Of a stretch of DNA of 64,000 nt, positions 1-8,205 are shown in pieces (the first letter of the stretch is position 1; every line of letters begins with the position of its first letter). Under the pieces are notes generated by a model. That model did no database searches and had not been told where the DNA came from. It worked only from the letters and a program-made list of their open reading frames with translations. The position numbers and the translations under genes were made by a program. Source of the DNA: Arthrobacter_B sp038069765 (GTDB taxonomy: Bacteria; Actinomycetota; Actinomycetes; Actinomycetales; Micrococcaceae); the NCBI RefSeq assembly GCF_038069765.1, contig NZ_JBBPFS010000002.1, positions 248,001 through 312,000 of the forward strand, written 5' to 3'.

Positions 1-380
1 GCGGTGAGGTCCAGGTAGGCCATGGCCTCGTCGATGTAGGCCTTGTCTTCGATGGTGGGGCGGCCGCCGTTGTGCGGGTACCGGCCAAAGCCCACCAGGT
101 CGCGCACGGTCAGGCGGACCGTCAGCTGGTTGTCCTGCCGCAGGATGGCCATTTTGCGGGCCAGCTCCTTGCCCGGCGTGGCATTAACGTCCAGGCCGTC
201 CACGCTGACCGTGCCGGCGTCCATGCGCAGCAGCCGGGAAATGATCGACAGCAGAGTGGATTTCCCCGCCCCGTTCGGCCCGATGATCGAGGTGATGCCG
301 CCCTCTTTGATGTCGGCGCTGACGCCGTCGACGACGAGTTGATGGCCATAGGACTTGGAGACGCCGGTTACGGAGATCAT
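1..380 (-). CDS. Iron-siderophore ABC transporter ATP-binding protein (partial, runs off left edge)
   Basis: Cytoplasmic ATPase that would power import of ferric siderophores through the two membrane subunits encoded just upstream. The visible N-terminal 126 residues start MISVTGVSKSYG and contain a Walker A motif GPNGAGKST at about residues 34-42. A Q-loop-like segment (LRQDNQLTVRLTVRDLV) follows, and then the FGRYPHN stretch typical of the FepC/FecE family. The ATG at 378-380 overlaps the stop of the preceding permease (ATGA), so the genes are translationally coupled. The signature motif and Walker B lie outside the window. The family call is firm; the exact siderophore cannot be read from the sequence. 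Confidence 0.9.
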   Translation of the reverse strand, partial: MISVTGVSKSYGHQLVVDGVSADIKEGGITSIIGPNGAGKSTLLSIISRLLRMDAGTVSVDGLDVNATPGKELARKMAILRQDNQLTVRLTVRDLVGFGRYPHNGGRPTIEDKAYIDEAMAYLDLT

Positions 381-1465
381 TTGACGTTGCCTCTCAGCAG
401 CAGGATAAGGAAGACGATGCCGCCGACAAATTCAATGACGATGCTCAGGGCGGTGTCGAACGCGAAGATCCGTTCCAGGACCAGCTGGCCGCCCACCAGG
501 GCAATGATTCCGAGCAGGACGGCGATGGGCAGCACCGCGGTGTGCCGGAAATGCGAGCACAGCTGGTAGGCCAGCGAAGCCACCAGCAGGCCAAAGAACG
601 TCACGGGCCCCACAAGGGCGGTGGATACGGCAACCAGGACGGAGCAGATGATCAGCGTGGCCGTCACGGCTTTCCTGTGGTCCACGCCCAGGTTGACGGC
701 GGTGTCCCGGCCCAGGGCCAGGACGTCGAAGGAGCTGCGCATCCGCCAGGCCAGGATGCTGACGGCGGCAACGGCGACGGCGGAGTAACCCAGCAGGGCG
801 CCGTCAACGTTGTTGAAGGAAGCAAAAAAGAGGTCCTGCAGGATGATGAACTCGCTGGGATCGATCAGGCGCTGAAGCAGGGAGGAGAATCCCCGGAACA
901 TGGTGCCGAAGATGATCCCCACGAGCAGCATCAGGTGCAGGGATTTGCCGCCGCCGGTAAACAGCCACCGGTACAGCAGGAACGAGAAGCCCACCATCAG
1001 CACGAGTTCGATGACGAACAGTGCCGGTCCGGACATGGTGAGAACGGCCTGCCCTCCGATCACGAAGACCAGTACGGTCTGCAGGAGCACGTACAGGGCG
1101 TCAAAACCCATGATCGAAGGGGTGAGGATGCGGTTGCAGGTCACGGTCTGGAACAGCACCGTGGAGACTCCGACGGCGTAGGCCACCAGGATCATTGACG
1201 CCACCTTGATGGCGCGGCGGGGCAGGATGTACTCGATGTTCCCGCGCAGATCGATGGTCATGAAGACGGCCACGAGGGCGGCAGCCGCAATTCCCAGCGT
1301 GATGATCCAGAACTTGGGCGGAACCGAACGGATCGGACGCCGGCGGTGCGAGACGAGCGCCGTCGGAAGCGGGCTGGCCGGTGCTTCGAGGCCGGGTTCG
1401 GCGGCGTTGAAATGGCTGGAGCCGGAAGGGGCCGGGCCGGAAGGGATGGGGCCGGGCTTAGCCAC
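377..1465 (-). CDS. FecCD-family iron-siderophore ABC permease
   Basis: Integral membrane subunit of the siderophore importer, FecCD/BtuC fold, with many hydrophobic segments from about residue 35 to the C-terminus and the family-like stretch VGPVTFFGLLVASLAYQL. An open frame continues upstream to 1525, but that would overlap the other permease by 68 bases. I prefer the GTG at 1465, which gives the short GTGGCTAA overlap with the upstream stop and a 362-residue protein of normal family length. The N-terminus is Pro/Ala-rich before the first helix. It is the second of two permeases and probably forms a heterodimer with the product of the preceding gene. Confidence 0.88.
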   Translation of the reverse strand: MAKPGPIPSGPAPSGSSHFNAAEPGLEAPASPLPTALVSHRRRPIRSVPPKFWIITLGIAAAALVAVFMTIDLRGNIEYILPRRAIKVASMILVAYAVGVSTVLFQTVTCNRILTPSIMGFDALYVLLQTVLVFVIGGQAVLTMSGPALFVIELVLMVGFSFLLYRWLFTGGGKSLHLMLLVGIIFGTMFRGFSSLLQRLIDPSEFIILQDLFFASFNNVDGALLGYSAVAVAAVSILAWRMRSSFDVLALGRDTAVNLGVDHRKAVTATLIICSVLVAVSTALVGPVTFFGLLVASLAYQLCSHFRHTAVLPIAVLLGIIALVGGQLVLERIFAFDTALSIVIEFVGGIVFLILLLRGNVK

Positions 1466-2522
1466 GGGAGGCACGCTTTCGCAGGAGCAGGTAGAGGAAG
1501 AGGACGCTGCCGATGGCGGAGACAATCACGCCCACCGGAATCTCGTACGGATAGCGGATGGTGCGGCCGATGATGTCGCAGGCCAGGACAAAGCCGGCGC
1601 CGAACACGGCCACCCAGGGCACAGCCCTGCGGACGTTGTCTCCGATCATCAGGGACACCAGGTTCGGCACGATCAGTCCAAGGAACGGAATGGATCCCAC
1701 GCTGACCACGACGACGGCGCTGATCAGGGACACGATGACCAGCCCCAGGGTCATCACGCGGTTGTAGTTCAGGCCCAGGTTGGTGGTGAAGTCTGATCCC
1801 ATGCCGGCCACCGTGAAGCGGTCTGCGGCGAGGTAGCCGATGACGGTGAGGATGCCGACAATCCACAGGAGCTCATAGCGGCCCCGCAGGACACCGGAGA
1901 AATCTCCGACCATCCAGCTGTTCAGGGTCTGCAGGAGATCGGTGCGGTACGCAAAGAAGGTGGTGACGGCGGAGATGACGCCGCCGAGCATGATGCCCAC
2001 CAGGGGGACAATGAGCGTGTTGCGCAGCGGCAGGCGGCGCAGGATCAGCAGGAACAGTGCTGTTCCGGCGGCTGCGAAGACCGTGGCCGTGGACATCTTC
2101 ATCATCATGGAGGCACCCGGAAGCAGGACGGTGACCACCAGGATGCCCAGCGAGGCGGATTCCACGGTGCCGATGGTGCCCGGTTCCACGAATTTGTTGC
2201 GCGCCATCAGCTGCATGATCAGGCCGGCAACGCTGACGGCCATGCCGGCCAGGATGATGCTCAGGGTGCGGGGAAGGCGGCTGACCCAGAAGACCTGCCA
2301 GGCCCCGGGATCTCCGGCCAGCAGCAGGGGCAGCGAAACATCGCTGACCCCGATGAACATGCTCGCCACGGCCAGTGCCAGGACCGCTGCTGCGCCCAGG
2401 ACCAGGCTGACCGCGGTACGCGGAAACCGCCGTCGTCGGGCAGCGACGGCAGCGGCCCGGGGAGACGGCGGTGCATCGGGGGCGGAAGCGGTGCCCGGTA
2501 CACGGGCGGCGGTGGCGCTCAT
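1458..2522 (-). CDS. FecCD-family iron-siderophore ABC permease
   Basis: First membrane permease of the siderophore importer, 354 residues. After a Pro/Ala/Arg-rich cytoplasmic N-terminus of about 40 residues come roughly nine to ten hydrophobic helices. The stretch VGSIPFLGLIVPNLVSLMIG matches the conserved coupling region of FecCD permeases, and RTIRYPYEIPVGVIVSAIGSVLFLYLL is the usual C-terminal block. It starts at ATG 2522, downstream of the binding-protein gene and separated from it by a strong hairpin, and its 3' end overlaps the next permease. Confidence 0.9.
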   Translation of the reverse strand: MSATAARVPGTASAPDAPPSPRAAAVAARRRRFPRTAVSLVLGAAAVLALAVASMFIGVSDVSLPLLLAGDPGAWQVFWVSRLPRTLSIILAGMAVSVAGLIMQLMARNKFVEPGTIGTVESASLGILVVTVLLPGASMMMKMSTATVFAAAGTALFLLILRRLPLRNTLIVPLVGIMLGGVISAVTTFFAYRTDLLQTLNSWMVGDFSGVLRGRYELLWIVGILTVIGYLAADRFTVAGMGSDFTTNLGLNYNRVMTLGLVIVSLISAVVVVSVGSIPFLGLIVPNLVSLMIGDNVRRAVPWVAVFGAGFVLACDIIGRTIRYPYEIPVGVIVSAIGSVLFLYLLLRKRASRG

Positions 2523-2539
2523 AGGAGAAATCCGGTCTT

Positions 2540-2575
2540 GCCTTGGGTTCCGGCGGTGATGCCGGAACCCAAGGC
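2540..2575 (-). promoter_or_regulatory. Intercistronic hairpin between binding-protein and permease genes
   Basis: A perfect 15-bp inverted repeat (2540-2554 with 2561-2575) around a 6-base loop, just 3' of the binding-protein stop. There is no U-run after it, so it is more likely an mRNA-stabilising or partial attenuation structure than a full terminator. Such hairpins commonly let the binding protein be made in excess of the membrane subunits; that role here is inferred. Confidence 0.6.
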
Positions 2576-2587
2576 GTCGAGGGGTTG

Positions 2588-3538
2588 TTAGGAAATGCCG
2601 TTCTGGACTTCGGTCACCATGCTGTCCACGTTGCTCAGGCCGTAGCCCACGAGGTACCAGCTGGAAGCGTCCAGGGCGGTGATGCGGTCATTTTTGGCGG
2701 CGTTGGTGCCGTTGACCAGCTCGTTGTCCATGACGGCCAGTGCTGCCTCGCCGCTCTCGCCAACCGCGGTGTCGCGGTCGATCACGAACAGGTTGTCGGG
2801 GTTTTTGTCCGCGATGTACTCGGCGGTGATGGATTCGCCGTGCTTGCCGTCGGCTTTGATCTCCGCAACCGGGGAGACGCCGAGGACGTCGTGGATGATG
2901 CCGAAGCGGGAGCCGGCGCCGTAGGCGGTCATTTCTCCGCCGCTCGTCATGACAATCAGCCCGGTGCCGGCATCCGCGGCAGCGGTCTTGGTCTCTTCGA
3001 TGCGCTTGTCGATGGCGGCGAGCTTCTCGTCGGCTGCGTCTTCCTTGTCGAAGATGCGGCCCAGGGTGCCGGTCACTTCCTTGAAGGACGCCATGGAATC
3101 CGTCTGGTCGACACTGAGGTCGATGGTGGGGGCGATCTTGCTCAGTTCCTCGTAGGAGGCGGCTACGCGGCCGGAGATGATGATCAGGTCGGGGGCGCCC
3201 TCGCTGATGGCTTCGAAGTCCGGTTCCTTCATGGAGCCGATCTTGGCGTAGTCGTCGCCGGCGTACTTGGAGAGGCTTTCGGGGAAATTGGCAGCCGGAA
3301 CGCCGTCGACGTCAATGTCGAGGGCGTCCATGGTGTCGAGGGCGCCAAGGTCGAAGGTGTACACGGTTTCCGGGTTAACCGGGACCTCGGTGCTGCCCTG
3401 GGCATGCTCCACCGTGATGTTGGTCTGTTCGGGGGCTGAATCCGCAGTGGCGGCAGTCTCCGCTCCGCAGGCGCTCAGCGCGAGGAGGGATGCCAGGGCG
3501 GTGCCGGCGACAAGGCGGGACTTCACGATACTTTTCAC
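2588..3538 (-). CDS. Iron-siderophore ABC transporter substrate-binding lipoprotein
   Basis: Extracytoplasmic binding protein of the importer, 316 residues, class III (FhuD/FepB-like) fold. It has a lipoprotein signal: basic start VKSIVKSR, hydrophobic ALASLLAL, lipobox LSAC. The body includes the family-like segments PETVYTFDLGALDTMDALDI and PDLIIISGRVAASYEELSKIAPTIDL. A longer frame reaches 3613, but GTG 3538 is preceded by GGAG at good spacing and places the signal peptide correctly. It is the promoter-proximal gene of the operon, below an iron-regulator box. Confidence 0.92.
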   Translation of the reverse strand: MKSIVKSRLVAGTALASLLALSACGAETAATADSAPEQTNITVEHAQGSTEVPVNPETVYTFDLGALDTMDALDIDVDGVPAANFPESLSKYAGDDYAKIGSMKEPDFEAISEGAPDLIIISGRVAASYEELSKIAPTIDLSVDQTDSMASFKEVTGTLGRIFDKEDAADEKLAAIDKRIEETKTAAADAGTGLIVMTSGGEMTAYGAGSRFGIIHDVLGVSPVAEIKADGKHGESITAEYIADKNPDNLFVIDRDTAVGESGEAALAVMDNELVNGTNAAKNDRITALDASSWYLVGYGLSNVDSMVTEVQNGIS

Positions 3539-3642
3539 TTGGGGAGCTCCAGTTGCTTGGGTCCGGTCCGGCGGGATACTCCTGAAGCGGACGCAGAAAA
3601 ACCAATAGGTCACAGAAATGTTTGCTAATAGAACGCACCTGA

Positions 3643-3671
3643 AAACTATCGGTTAGGTAAGGCTAAGGCAA
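3643..3671 (-). promoter_or_regulatory. Sigma-A-type promoter of the siderophore operon
   Basis: Read on the minus strand: -35 TTGCCT (3671-3666), a 17-base spacer, then -10 TAGTTT (3648-3643). It lies about 105 bases upstream of the binding-protein start and its -35 and spacer are covered by the iron box. Confidence 0.6.
3653..3671 (-). promoter_or_regulatory. IdeR/DtxR-type iron box
   Basis: TTAGGTAAGGCTAAGGCAA matches 15 of 19 positions of the classical DtxR/IdeR consensus (TTAGGTTAGGCTAACCTAA). It overlaps the predicted -35 and spacer, so an iron-loaded repressor would block polymerase. The sequence match is direct; iron-dependent repression is inferred from the known behaviour of this regulator family. 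Confidence 0.75.
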
Positions 3672-3730
3672 GTTGGAGGACCGGATGACGCGAGATGAAG
3701 CTCCGGGCGGAGGCCCCCGGCACGCCAGTA

Positions 3731-3757
3731 TTGGCACTCGCCTTGACCGAGTGCTAA
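3731..3757 (+). promoter_or_regulatory. CIRCE element 1 (HrcA operator) upstream of groES
   Basis: TTGGCACTC, a 9-base spacer, then GAGTGCTAA: one mismatch to the CIRCE consensus arms TTAGCACTC/GAGTGCTAA. It overlaps the predicted -35 of the groES promoter. Confidence 0.93.
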
Positions 3758-3771
3758 CCGTTGCATAAAGT
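3743..3771 (+). promoter_or_regulatory. groESL promoter
   Basis: -35 TTGACC (3743-3748), 17-base spacer, -10 TAAAGT (3766-3771). The -35 lies inside the first CIRCE box and the start site would fall at about the second one, so HrcA binding would cover the promoter from both sides. Confidence 0.6.
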
Positions 3772-3776
3772 CGGAG

Positions 3777-3803
3777 CTAGCACTCTCCCAGTGAGGGTGC
3801 TAA
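3777..3803 (+). promoter_or_regulatory. CIRCE element 2 (HrcA operator) upstream of groES
   Basis: CTAGCACTC, 9-base spacer, GGGTGCTAA: one mismatch in each arm against the CIRCE consensus. It lies 19 bases after the first copy, near the expected transcription start. Confidence 0.88.
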
Positions 3804-3894
3804 TTCCTGAGGGAAGCGCCAACCGGCACCGCGACGACGGCCAGCGCCCACCGACGGTCCACATCCGTTAGTAACTACGCAAAGGAGAGCCCGA

Positions 3895-4191
3895 GTGTCG
3901 GTCTCGATTAAGCCCCTTGAGGATCGTATTGTTGTCCGCCCCCTCGAAGCCGAGCAGACCACTGCTTCCGGCCTCGTTATCCCGGACACCGCCAAGGAAA
4001 AGCCCCAGGAGGGTGAAGTTGTCGCAGTAGGCCCCGGCCGCGTTGATGACAACGGCAACCGCGTTCCCGTTGACGTTTCCGAGGGTGACGTTGTCATCTA
4101 CTCGAAGTACGGCGGAACCGAAGTCAAGCACGGCGGCCAGGAATACCTGGTGCTGTCCGCCCGCGACGTACTGGCCATCGTCGTTAAGTAG
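3895..4191 (+). CDS. groES: Co-chaperonin GroES
   Basis: 98-residue cytoplasmic co-chaperonin forming the heptameric lid of GroEL. It has the full GroES signature: SIKPLEDRIVVRPLEAEQTT at the N-terminus, a mobile loop with ASGLVIPDTAKEKPQEGEVVAVGPG, and the C-terminal YLVLSARDVLAIV. The GTG start at 3895 follows AAAGGAGAG at normal spacing. It lies below two CIRCE boxes and just ahead of a groEL gene, with a strong terminator-like hairpin between the two. Confidence 0.98.
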   Translation: MSVSIKPLEDRIVVRPLEAEQTTASGLVIPDTAKEKPQEGEVVAVGPGRVDDNGNRVPVDVSEGDVVIYSKYGGTEVKHGGQEYLVLSARDVLAIVVK

Positions 4192-4201
4192 TTGAAAAAG
4201 G

Positions 4202-4230
4202 AAAACCCCGGCCAATCTGGCCGGGGTTTT
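4202..4230 (+). terminator. Terminator-like hairpin between groES and groEL
   Basis: A 13-bp perfect stem (4202-4214 with 4218-4230), 3-base loop, with a run of four T at its 3' end. It lies 10 bases after the groES stop and about 40 before groEL, so it could end part of the transcripts and give more GroES than GroEL1. Confidence 0.8.
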
Positions 4231-4271
4231 CTGATGCAGGTGCAGATGTAGCTGTCGGAAAGGACACACAC

Positions 4272-5882
4272 ATGGCAAAGCAATTGGAGTTCAACGACTC
4301 CGCCCGCCGCTCGCTGGAAGCCGGCGTCGACAAGCTGGCCAACACCGTTAAGGTGACCCTCGGCCCGCGCGGCCGCAACGTAGTGCTCGCCAAGACCTGG
4401 GGCGCTCCCACCATCACCAACGACGGCGTCACCATCGCCCGCGAGGTGGAGCTGGATGACCCGTACGAGAACCTTGGCGCACAGCTGGCCAAGGAAGTAG
4501 CCACAAAGACCAACGATGTTGCCGGTGACGGCACCACCACCGCAACAGTCCTCGCGCAGGCACTGGTCAAGGAAGGCCTGCGCAACGTTGCTGCCGGCGC
4601 AGCTCCGGGCCAGCTCAAGCGCGGCATGGAGATCGCAGTGGAGGCAGTGGCCGCACGGCTGCTGGAAAACGCCAAGGAAGTTGAAGGCAACCAGGTTGCG
4701 CACGTCGCTGCCATCTCCGCCCAGAGCATGGAGATCGGCGAACTGCTGGCCAAGGCCTTTGACACCGTCGGCAAGGACGGCGTCATCACCATCGAGGAAT
4801 CCTCCTCGACGCAGACCGAGCTGGTCATCACCGAAGGCATGCAGTTCGACAAGGGCTACCTGTCCCCGTACTTTGTGACTGATCCGGAGCGCCAAGAAGC
4901 CGTCCTCGAAGACGCGCTCATCCTGATCAACTCCGGCAAGATTTCCTCGGTTGCCGAGTTCCTGCCGCTGCTGGAAAAGGCTCTGCAGGCCTCCAAGCCG
5001 CTGTTCATCATCGCCGAGGACATTGAGGGCGAAGCCCTGTCCACGCTGGTGGTCAACAAGATCCGCGGCACCCTGAACGTCGTAGCCGTCAAGGCTCCGG
5101 GCTTCGGCGACCGCCGCAAGGCCATGATGCAGGACATCGCCACCCTCACGGGTGCGCAGGTTGTCTCGCCTGACCTGGGCCTGAAGCTGGACCAGGTTGG
5201 ACTGGAGGTGCTGGGTTCCGCCCGCCGCATCACCGTGACGAAGGACAGCACCACCATTGTTGACGGGTCGGGCTCCGAAGCCGACGTCGCGGACCGTGTT
5301 GCCCAGATCCGCGCGGAGATTGAGCGCACGGATTCCGACTGGGACCGCGAGAAGCTGCAGGAACGCCTGGCCAAGCTTTCCGGCGGCATTGGCGTCATCA
5401 AGGTTGGCGCAGCCACCGAGGTGGAGCTGAAGGAAAAGAAGCACCGCATCGAAGACGCCGTGTCCTCGACGCGTGCAGCCCTGGAAGAGGGCATTGTGGC
5501 CGGCGGCGGTTCCGCACTGGTCCACGCTGCCAAGGCCCTGGACACGGACCCGGAGGTTGCCAAGCTCGAAGGCGACGCCGCCACCGCCGTGGGCCTGGTC
5601 CGCCGCGCCCTGGCGCAGCCGCTTCGCTGGATCGCCGAGAACGCCGGCGCCGAAGGCATGGTTGTTGTCGCCAAGGTCACCGACCTCGAGGTCAACAACG
5701 GCTTCAACGCCGTAACCGGCGAGTACGAAAACCTGATCGAAGCGGGCATCATCGATCCCGTCAAGGTCACGCGCTCAGCACTGCGCAACGCTGCGTCCAT
5801 CGCCGCGCTGGTCCTCACCACAGAAGCTCTTGTGGTCGAGAAGCCGGCCGACGACGACGAAGATCACGGTCACCAGCACTAG
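4272..5882 (+). CDS. groEL: Chaperonin GroEL, GroEL1 type with His-rich tail
   Basis: 536-residue group I chaperonin, ATP-dependent folding cage. Conserved motifs seen: KVTLGPRGRNVVL, the ATP-binding DGTTTATVLAQAL near residue 87, and the apical region KPLFIIAEDIEGEALSTLVVNK. The tail ends PADDDEDHGHQH, not the Gly/Met repeats of housekeeping GroEL. A histidine-rich tail and genomic pairing with groES are the marks of the mycobacterial GroEL1 class, so a second, housekeeping groEL probably lies elsewhere. ATG 4272 follows GGAAAGGA. Confidence 0.97.
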   Translation: MAKQLEFNDSARRSLEAGVDKLANTVKVTLGPRGRNVVLAKTWGAPTITNDGVTIAREVELDDPYENLGAQLAKEVATKTNDVAGDGTTTATVLAQALVKEGLRNVAAGAAPGQLKRGMEIAVEAVAARLLENAKEVEGNQVAHVAAISAQSMEIGELLAKAFDTVGKDGVITIEESSSTQTELVITEGMQFDKGYLSPYFVTDPERQEAVLEDALILINSGKISSVAEFLPLLEKALQASKPLFIIAEDIEGEALSTLVVNKIRGTLNVVAVKAPGFGDRRKAMMQDIATLTGAQVVSPDLGLKLDQVGLEVLGSARRITVTKDSTTIVDGSGSEADVADRVAQIRAEIERTDSDWDREKLQERLAKLSGGIGVIKVGAATEVELKEKKHRIEDAVSSTRAALEEGIVAGGGSALVHAAKALDTDPEVAKLEGDAATAVGLVRRALAQPLRWIAENAGAEGMVVVAKVTDLEVNNGFNAVTGEYENLIEAGIIDPVKVTRSALRNAASIAALVLTTEALVVEKPADDDEDHGHQH

Positions 5883-5889
5883 GCACCGT

Positions 5890-5937
5890 AAAAGCCCCGG
5901 TACAGCAGCGGATTTCCGCGGCCGTACCGGGGCTTTT
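5890..5937 (+). terminator. Rho-independent terminator after groEL
   Basis: A 14-base arm AAAAGCCCCGGTAC (5890-5903) is matched by GTACCGGGGCTTTT (5924-5937). The stem is 8 bases beyond the groEL stop and ends in TTTTG. Confidence 0.85.
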
Positions 5938-6048
5938 GTCTGTTCCGGCCCGGACGCAGAGCCGGATGACGCCCAAAACGGTCAGGGAACGCGGTGGTCC
6001 GGACGGTAAACTTCACCGGTTGTTTCGGATCAGAGGAAGTTTTTTATC

Positions 6049-8109
6049 GTGAGTCTAGACGCGGCACCGGCCGCACAGGACCGGCGCTACCGGCCCGAAG
6101 TGCAGGGCCTGCGCGCGCTGGCCGTGGTGCTCGTGGTGGTTTACCACGTGTGGCTGGGCCGGGTGTCCGGGGGAGTGGACATTTTCCTCCTGATCTCGGC
6201 GTTCCTCCTCACCGGCTCTTTTGTCCGCACGGTCGAGTCCGGCCGGCCGCTGGAATTGGGCCGCTACTGGCTGCGCCGGTTCAAGGGACTGCTGCCCGCG
6301 GCCGCCGTCGTGCTGGCCGCAGTGCTCGCCGCCTCCGCCTGGCTCCTGCCCAAGAGCGAATGGAACGCGGTCTTCACGCAGGCCTGGTCGTCGCTCTTTT
6401 ACGTCCAGAACTGGACCCTGGCCAACAGCTCCGTGGACTACTACGCCCGGGACAACAGCTCGGCCAGCGCCCTCCAGCACTTCTGGTCCCTTTCCGTCCA
6501 GGGACAGGTTTTCCTCCTGTGGCCGCTGATCTTCGCCGGAGCGGCAGTCGCCGCCCGCCGGCTGGGGCTGCGCTACCGGCACGTCCTGACGGGCGTCTTC
6601 GGAGCTGTCTTTGCCTGCTCGCTGGCTTTTTCCATCTGGCAGACGGCCGCCAACCAGGGCTACGCCTACTTCGACACCCGGACCAGGCTCTGGGAATTCG
6701 CGCTGGGCTCACTGCTTGCCCTGGTTCTGCCGTACCTGCGCTTCGGCCGGGTGCCGCGCATCGTCATGGGCTGGGCCGGTGTGGCAGCGATGCTCAGCTG
6801 CGGCCTGGTGCTGCAGGTCCAGCAGCAGTTCCCCGGGTACATGGCGCTGTGGCCCACCCTGGCTGCAGCCCTGATCATCATCGCCGGCGACACCGGCAGC
6901 GCCGCCGGAGCCGACCGCTTCCTGTCCGCCAAACCGCTGGTCGCCATGGGGAACACCTCCTACGCGCTGTACCTCTGGCACTGGCCGGTCCTCGTGTTCT
7001 GGCTGGTGGCCGCCGATAAGGAAAACGCCGGGCTGCTGGACGGGGCTGCGGTCATTGCCGCGTCATGTGCCCTGGCGGTGCTGACCACCCGGCTGGTGGA
7101 AACACCTTTGGCCGCCTGGGCCCGGCCCCACAACCGGCTCTGGCGCACCGCCGTCGTCGTTGCCGCCAGCCTGGCGCTGGTGGCGGCGCCGCTGACCGGC
7201 TGGCAGGCCTCGGTCCGCAGCCAGGAACAGGCAGCCAACCGGCAGTCGGTTGTGGACAACCCCGGTGCCCTGGCGCTGGACCCGGGCTTCGAATTCGCCG
7301 GCTCCCGGGAGGCCGCGGTCAAGCCTTCCTCCACGGGGATGGGTGCTGAATGGGCACGCACCGACGGAGCCTGCGAAGAAACGTACATGCCCGCGGATCC
7401 GCTGCTGGACGGCTGCCTTCGCGTCGGAACGGGGGAGGGGGCGGCCCGGACCGTCGTCGTGCTGGGGGACTCGCACGCCCAGCAGTGGCTTTCCGCCCTC
7501 GGCCCCGTGGCCAGGGCCAACAACTGGCACCTGATCGCACTGCTGAAGCCGGGCTGCCGCTACGGCGCCGAGTCCGAAAGCCGCACCCCCGAGTGCAATG
7601 CCTTCAACGCCGCGTCCCGGAACTACGTGCTGGAAACCGCGCCTGACGCCGTCTTCACCGTCGCCTCGGTGACGGCGCCCAGTTCCCAGGACGAGGTCCT
7701 CGCCGACGGATACGAAGCGGGCATCGCCGGTTTCGCTGCTGCCGGAACCCATGTGCTGGCCATGCGCGACAATCCCCGTTTCGACTTCGACATGGTGAAG
7801 TGCCTGGCTGCCAATGACCTCTCCACGCAGGCGTGCACCCTGCCGCGCAGCCAGCTGCTGGCCCCCGTGTCACCGCTGACGGAACTGGACGGCCTGCCCG
7901 GAGTCCATGCCGTCGACATGACGGACCAGCTCTGCACTGCGGATGAGTGCCCCGGGATTATCGGCAACATGTTTGTCTACATGGACTATGACCACTTGGG
8001 GCGGACGTACCTGGAGACCACCGCGCCCGAACTTGCCCGGCGGATCCTGCTGTCCCTGGGCTGGGAGGGAACCGCTGTGACCGATACCACGCGCCAGCTT
8101 TTGGAATAG
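6049..8109 (+). CDS. Membrane O-acyltransferase with C-terminal SGNH domain
   Basis: 686 residues in the OatA/Wzy-modifying acyltransferase-3 class, which move acyl groups across the membrane onto extracellular sugars or peptidoglycan. The N-terminal half opens with the family signature RRYRPEVQGLRALAVVLVVV and YHVW and carries about ten membrane helices (to about residue 385). The C-terminal extracellular part has the SGNH block I, VVLGDSHAQQW, with Ser475 as probable nucleophile, and a late DYDHLG segment with the probable catalytic Asp/His. The GTG at 6049 has only a loose GAGGAAG ahead of it. It stands alone between two terminated or promoter regions. The acceptor cannot be predicted. Confidence 0.88.
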   Translation: MSLDAAPAAQDRRYRPEVQGLRALAVVLVVVYHVWLGRVSGGVDIFLLISAFLLTGSFVRTVESGRPLELGRYWLRRFKGLLPAAAVVLAAVLAASAWLLPKSEWNAVFTQAWSSLFYVQNWTLANSSVDYYARDNSSASALQHFWSLSVQGQVFLLWPLIFAGAAVAARRLGLRYRHVLTGVFGAVFACSLAFSIWQTAANQGYAYFDTRTRLWEFALGSLLALVLPYLRFGRVPRIVMGWAGVAAMLSCGLVLQVQQQFPGYMALWPTLAAALIIIAGDTGSAAGADRFLSAKPLVAMGNTSYALYLWHWPVLVFWLVAADKENAGLLDGAAVIAASCALAVLTTRLVETPLAAWARPHNRLWRTAVVVAASLALVAAPLTGWQASVRSQEQAANRQSVVDNPGALALDPGFEFAGSREAAVKPSSTGMGAEWARTDGACEETYMPADPLLDGCLRVGTGEGAARTVVVLGDSHAQQWLSALGPVARANNWHLIALLKPGCRYGAESESRTPECNAFNAASRNYVLETAPDAVFTVASVTAPSSQDEVLADGYEAGIAGFAAAGTHVLAMRDNPRFDFDMVKCLAANDLSTQACTLPRSQLLAPVSPLTELDGLPGVHAVDMTDQLCTADECPGIIGNMFVYMDYDHLGRTYLETTAPELARRILLSLGWEGTAVTDTTRQLLE

Positions 8110-8205
8110 GGACGCGGTGGCTTTCGTTTTAGGATGTAAGGAAGCCAACCGGTCCTTTCCCGGTTCTCCTCCATCCCTCCGGTCCCCCGCGAAAGAGGCG
8201 TAGTT

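Noticed and set aside
4098..5525. Long open frame on the minus strand opposite groES-groEL
   Set aside because: Antisense shadow of a strongly conserved chaperonin with high GC third positions; its translation has no domain and the groEL frame is certain.
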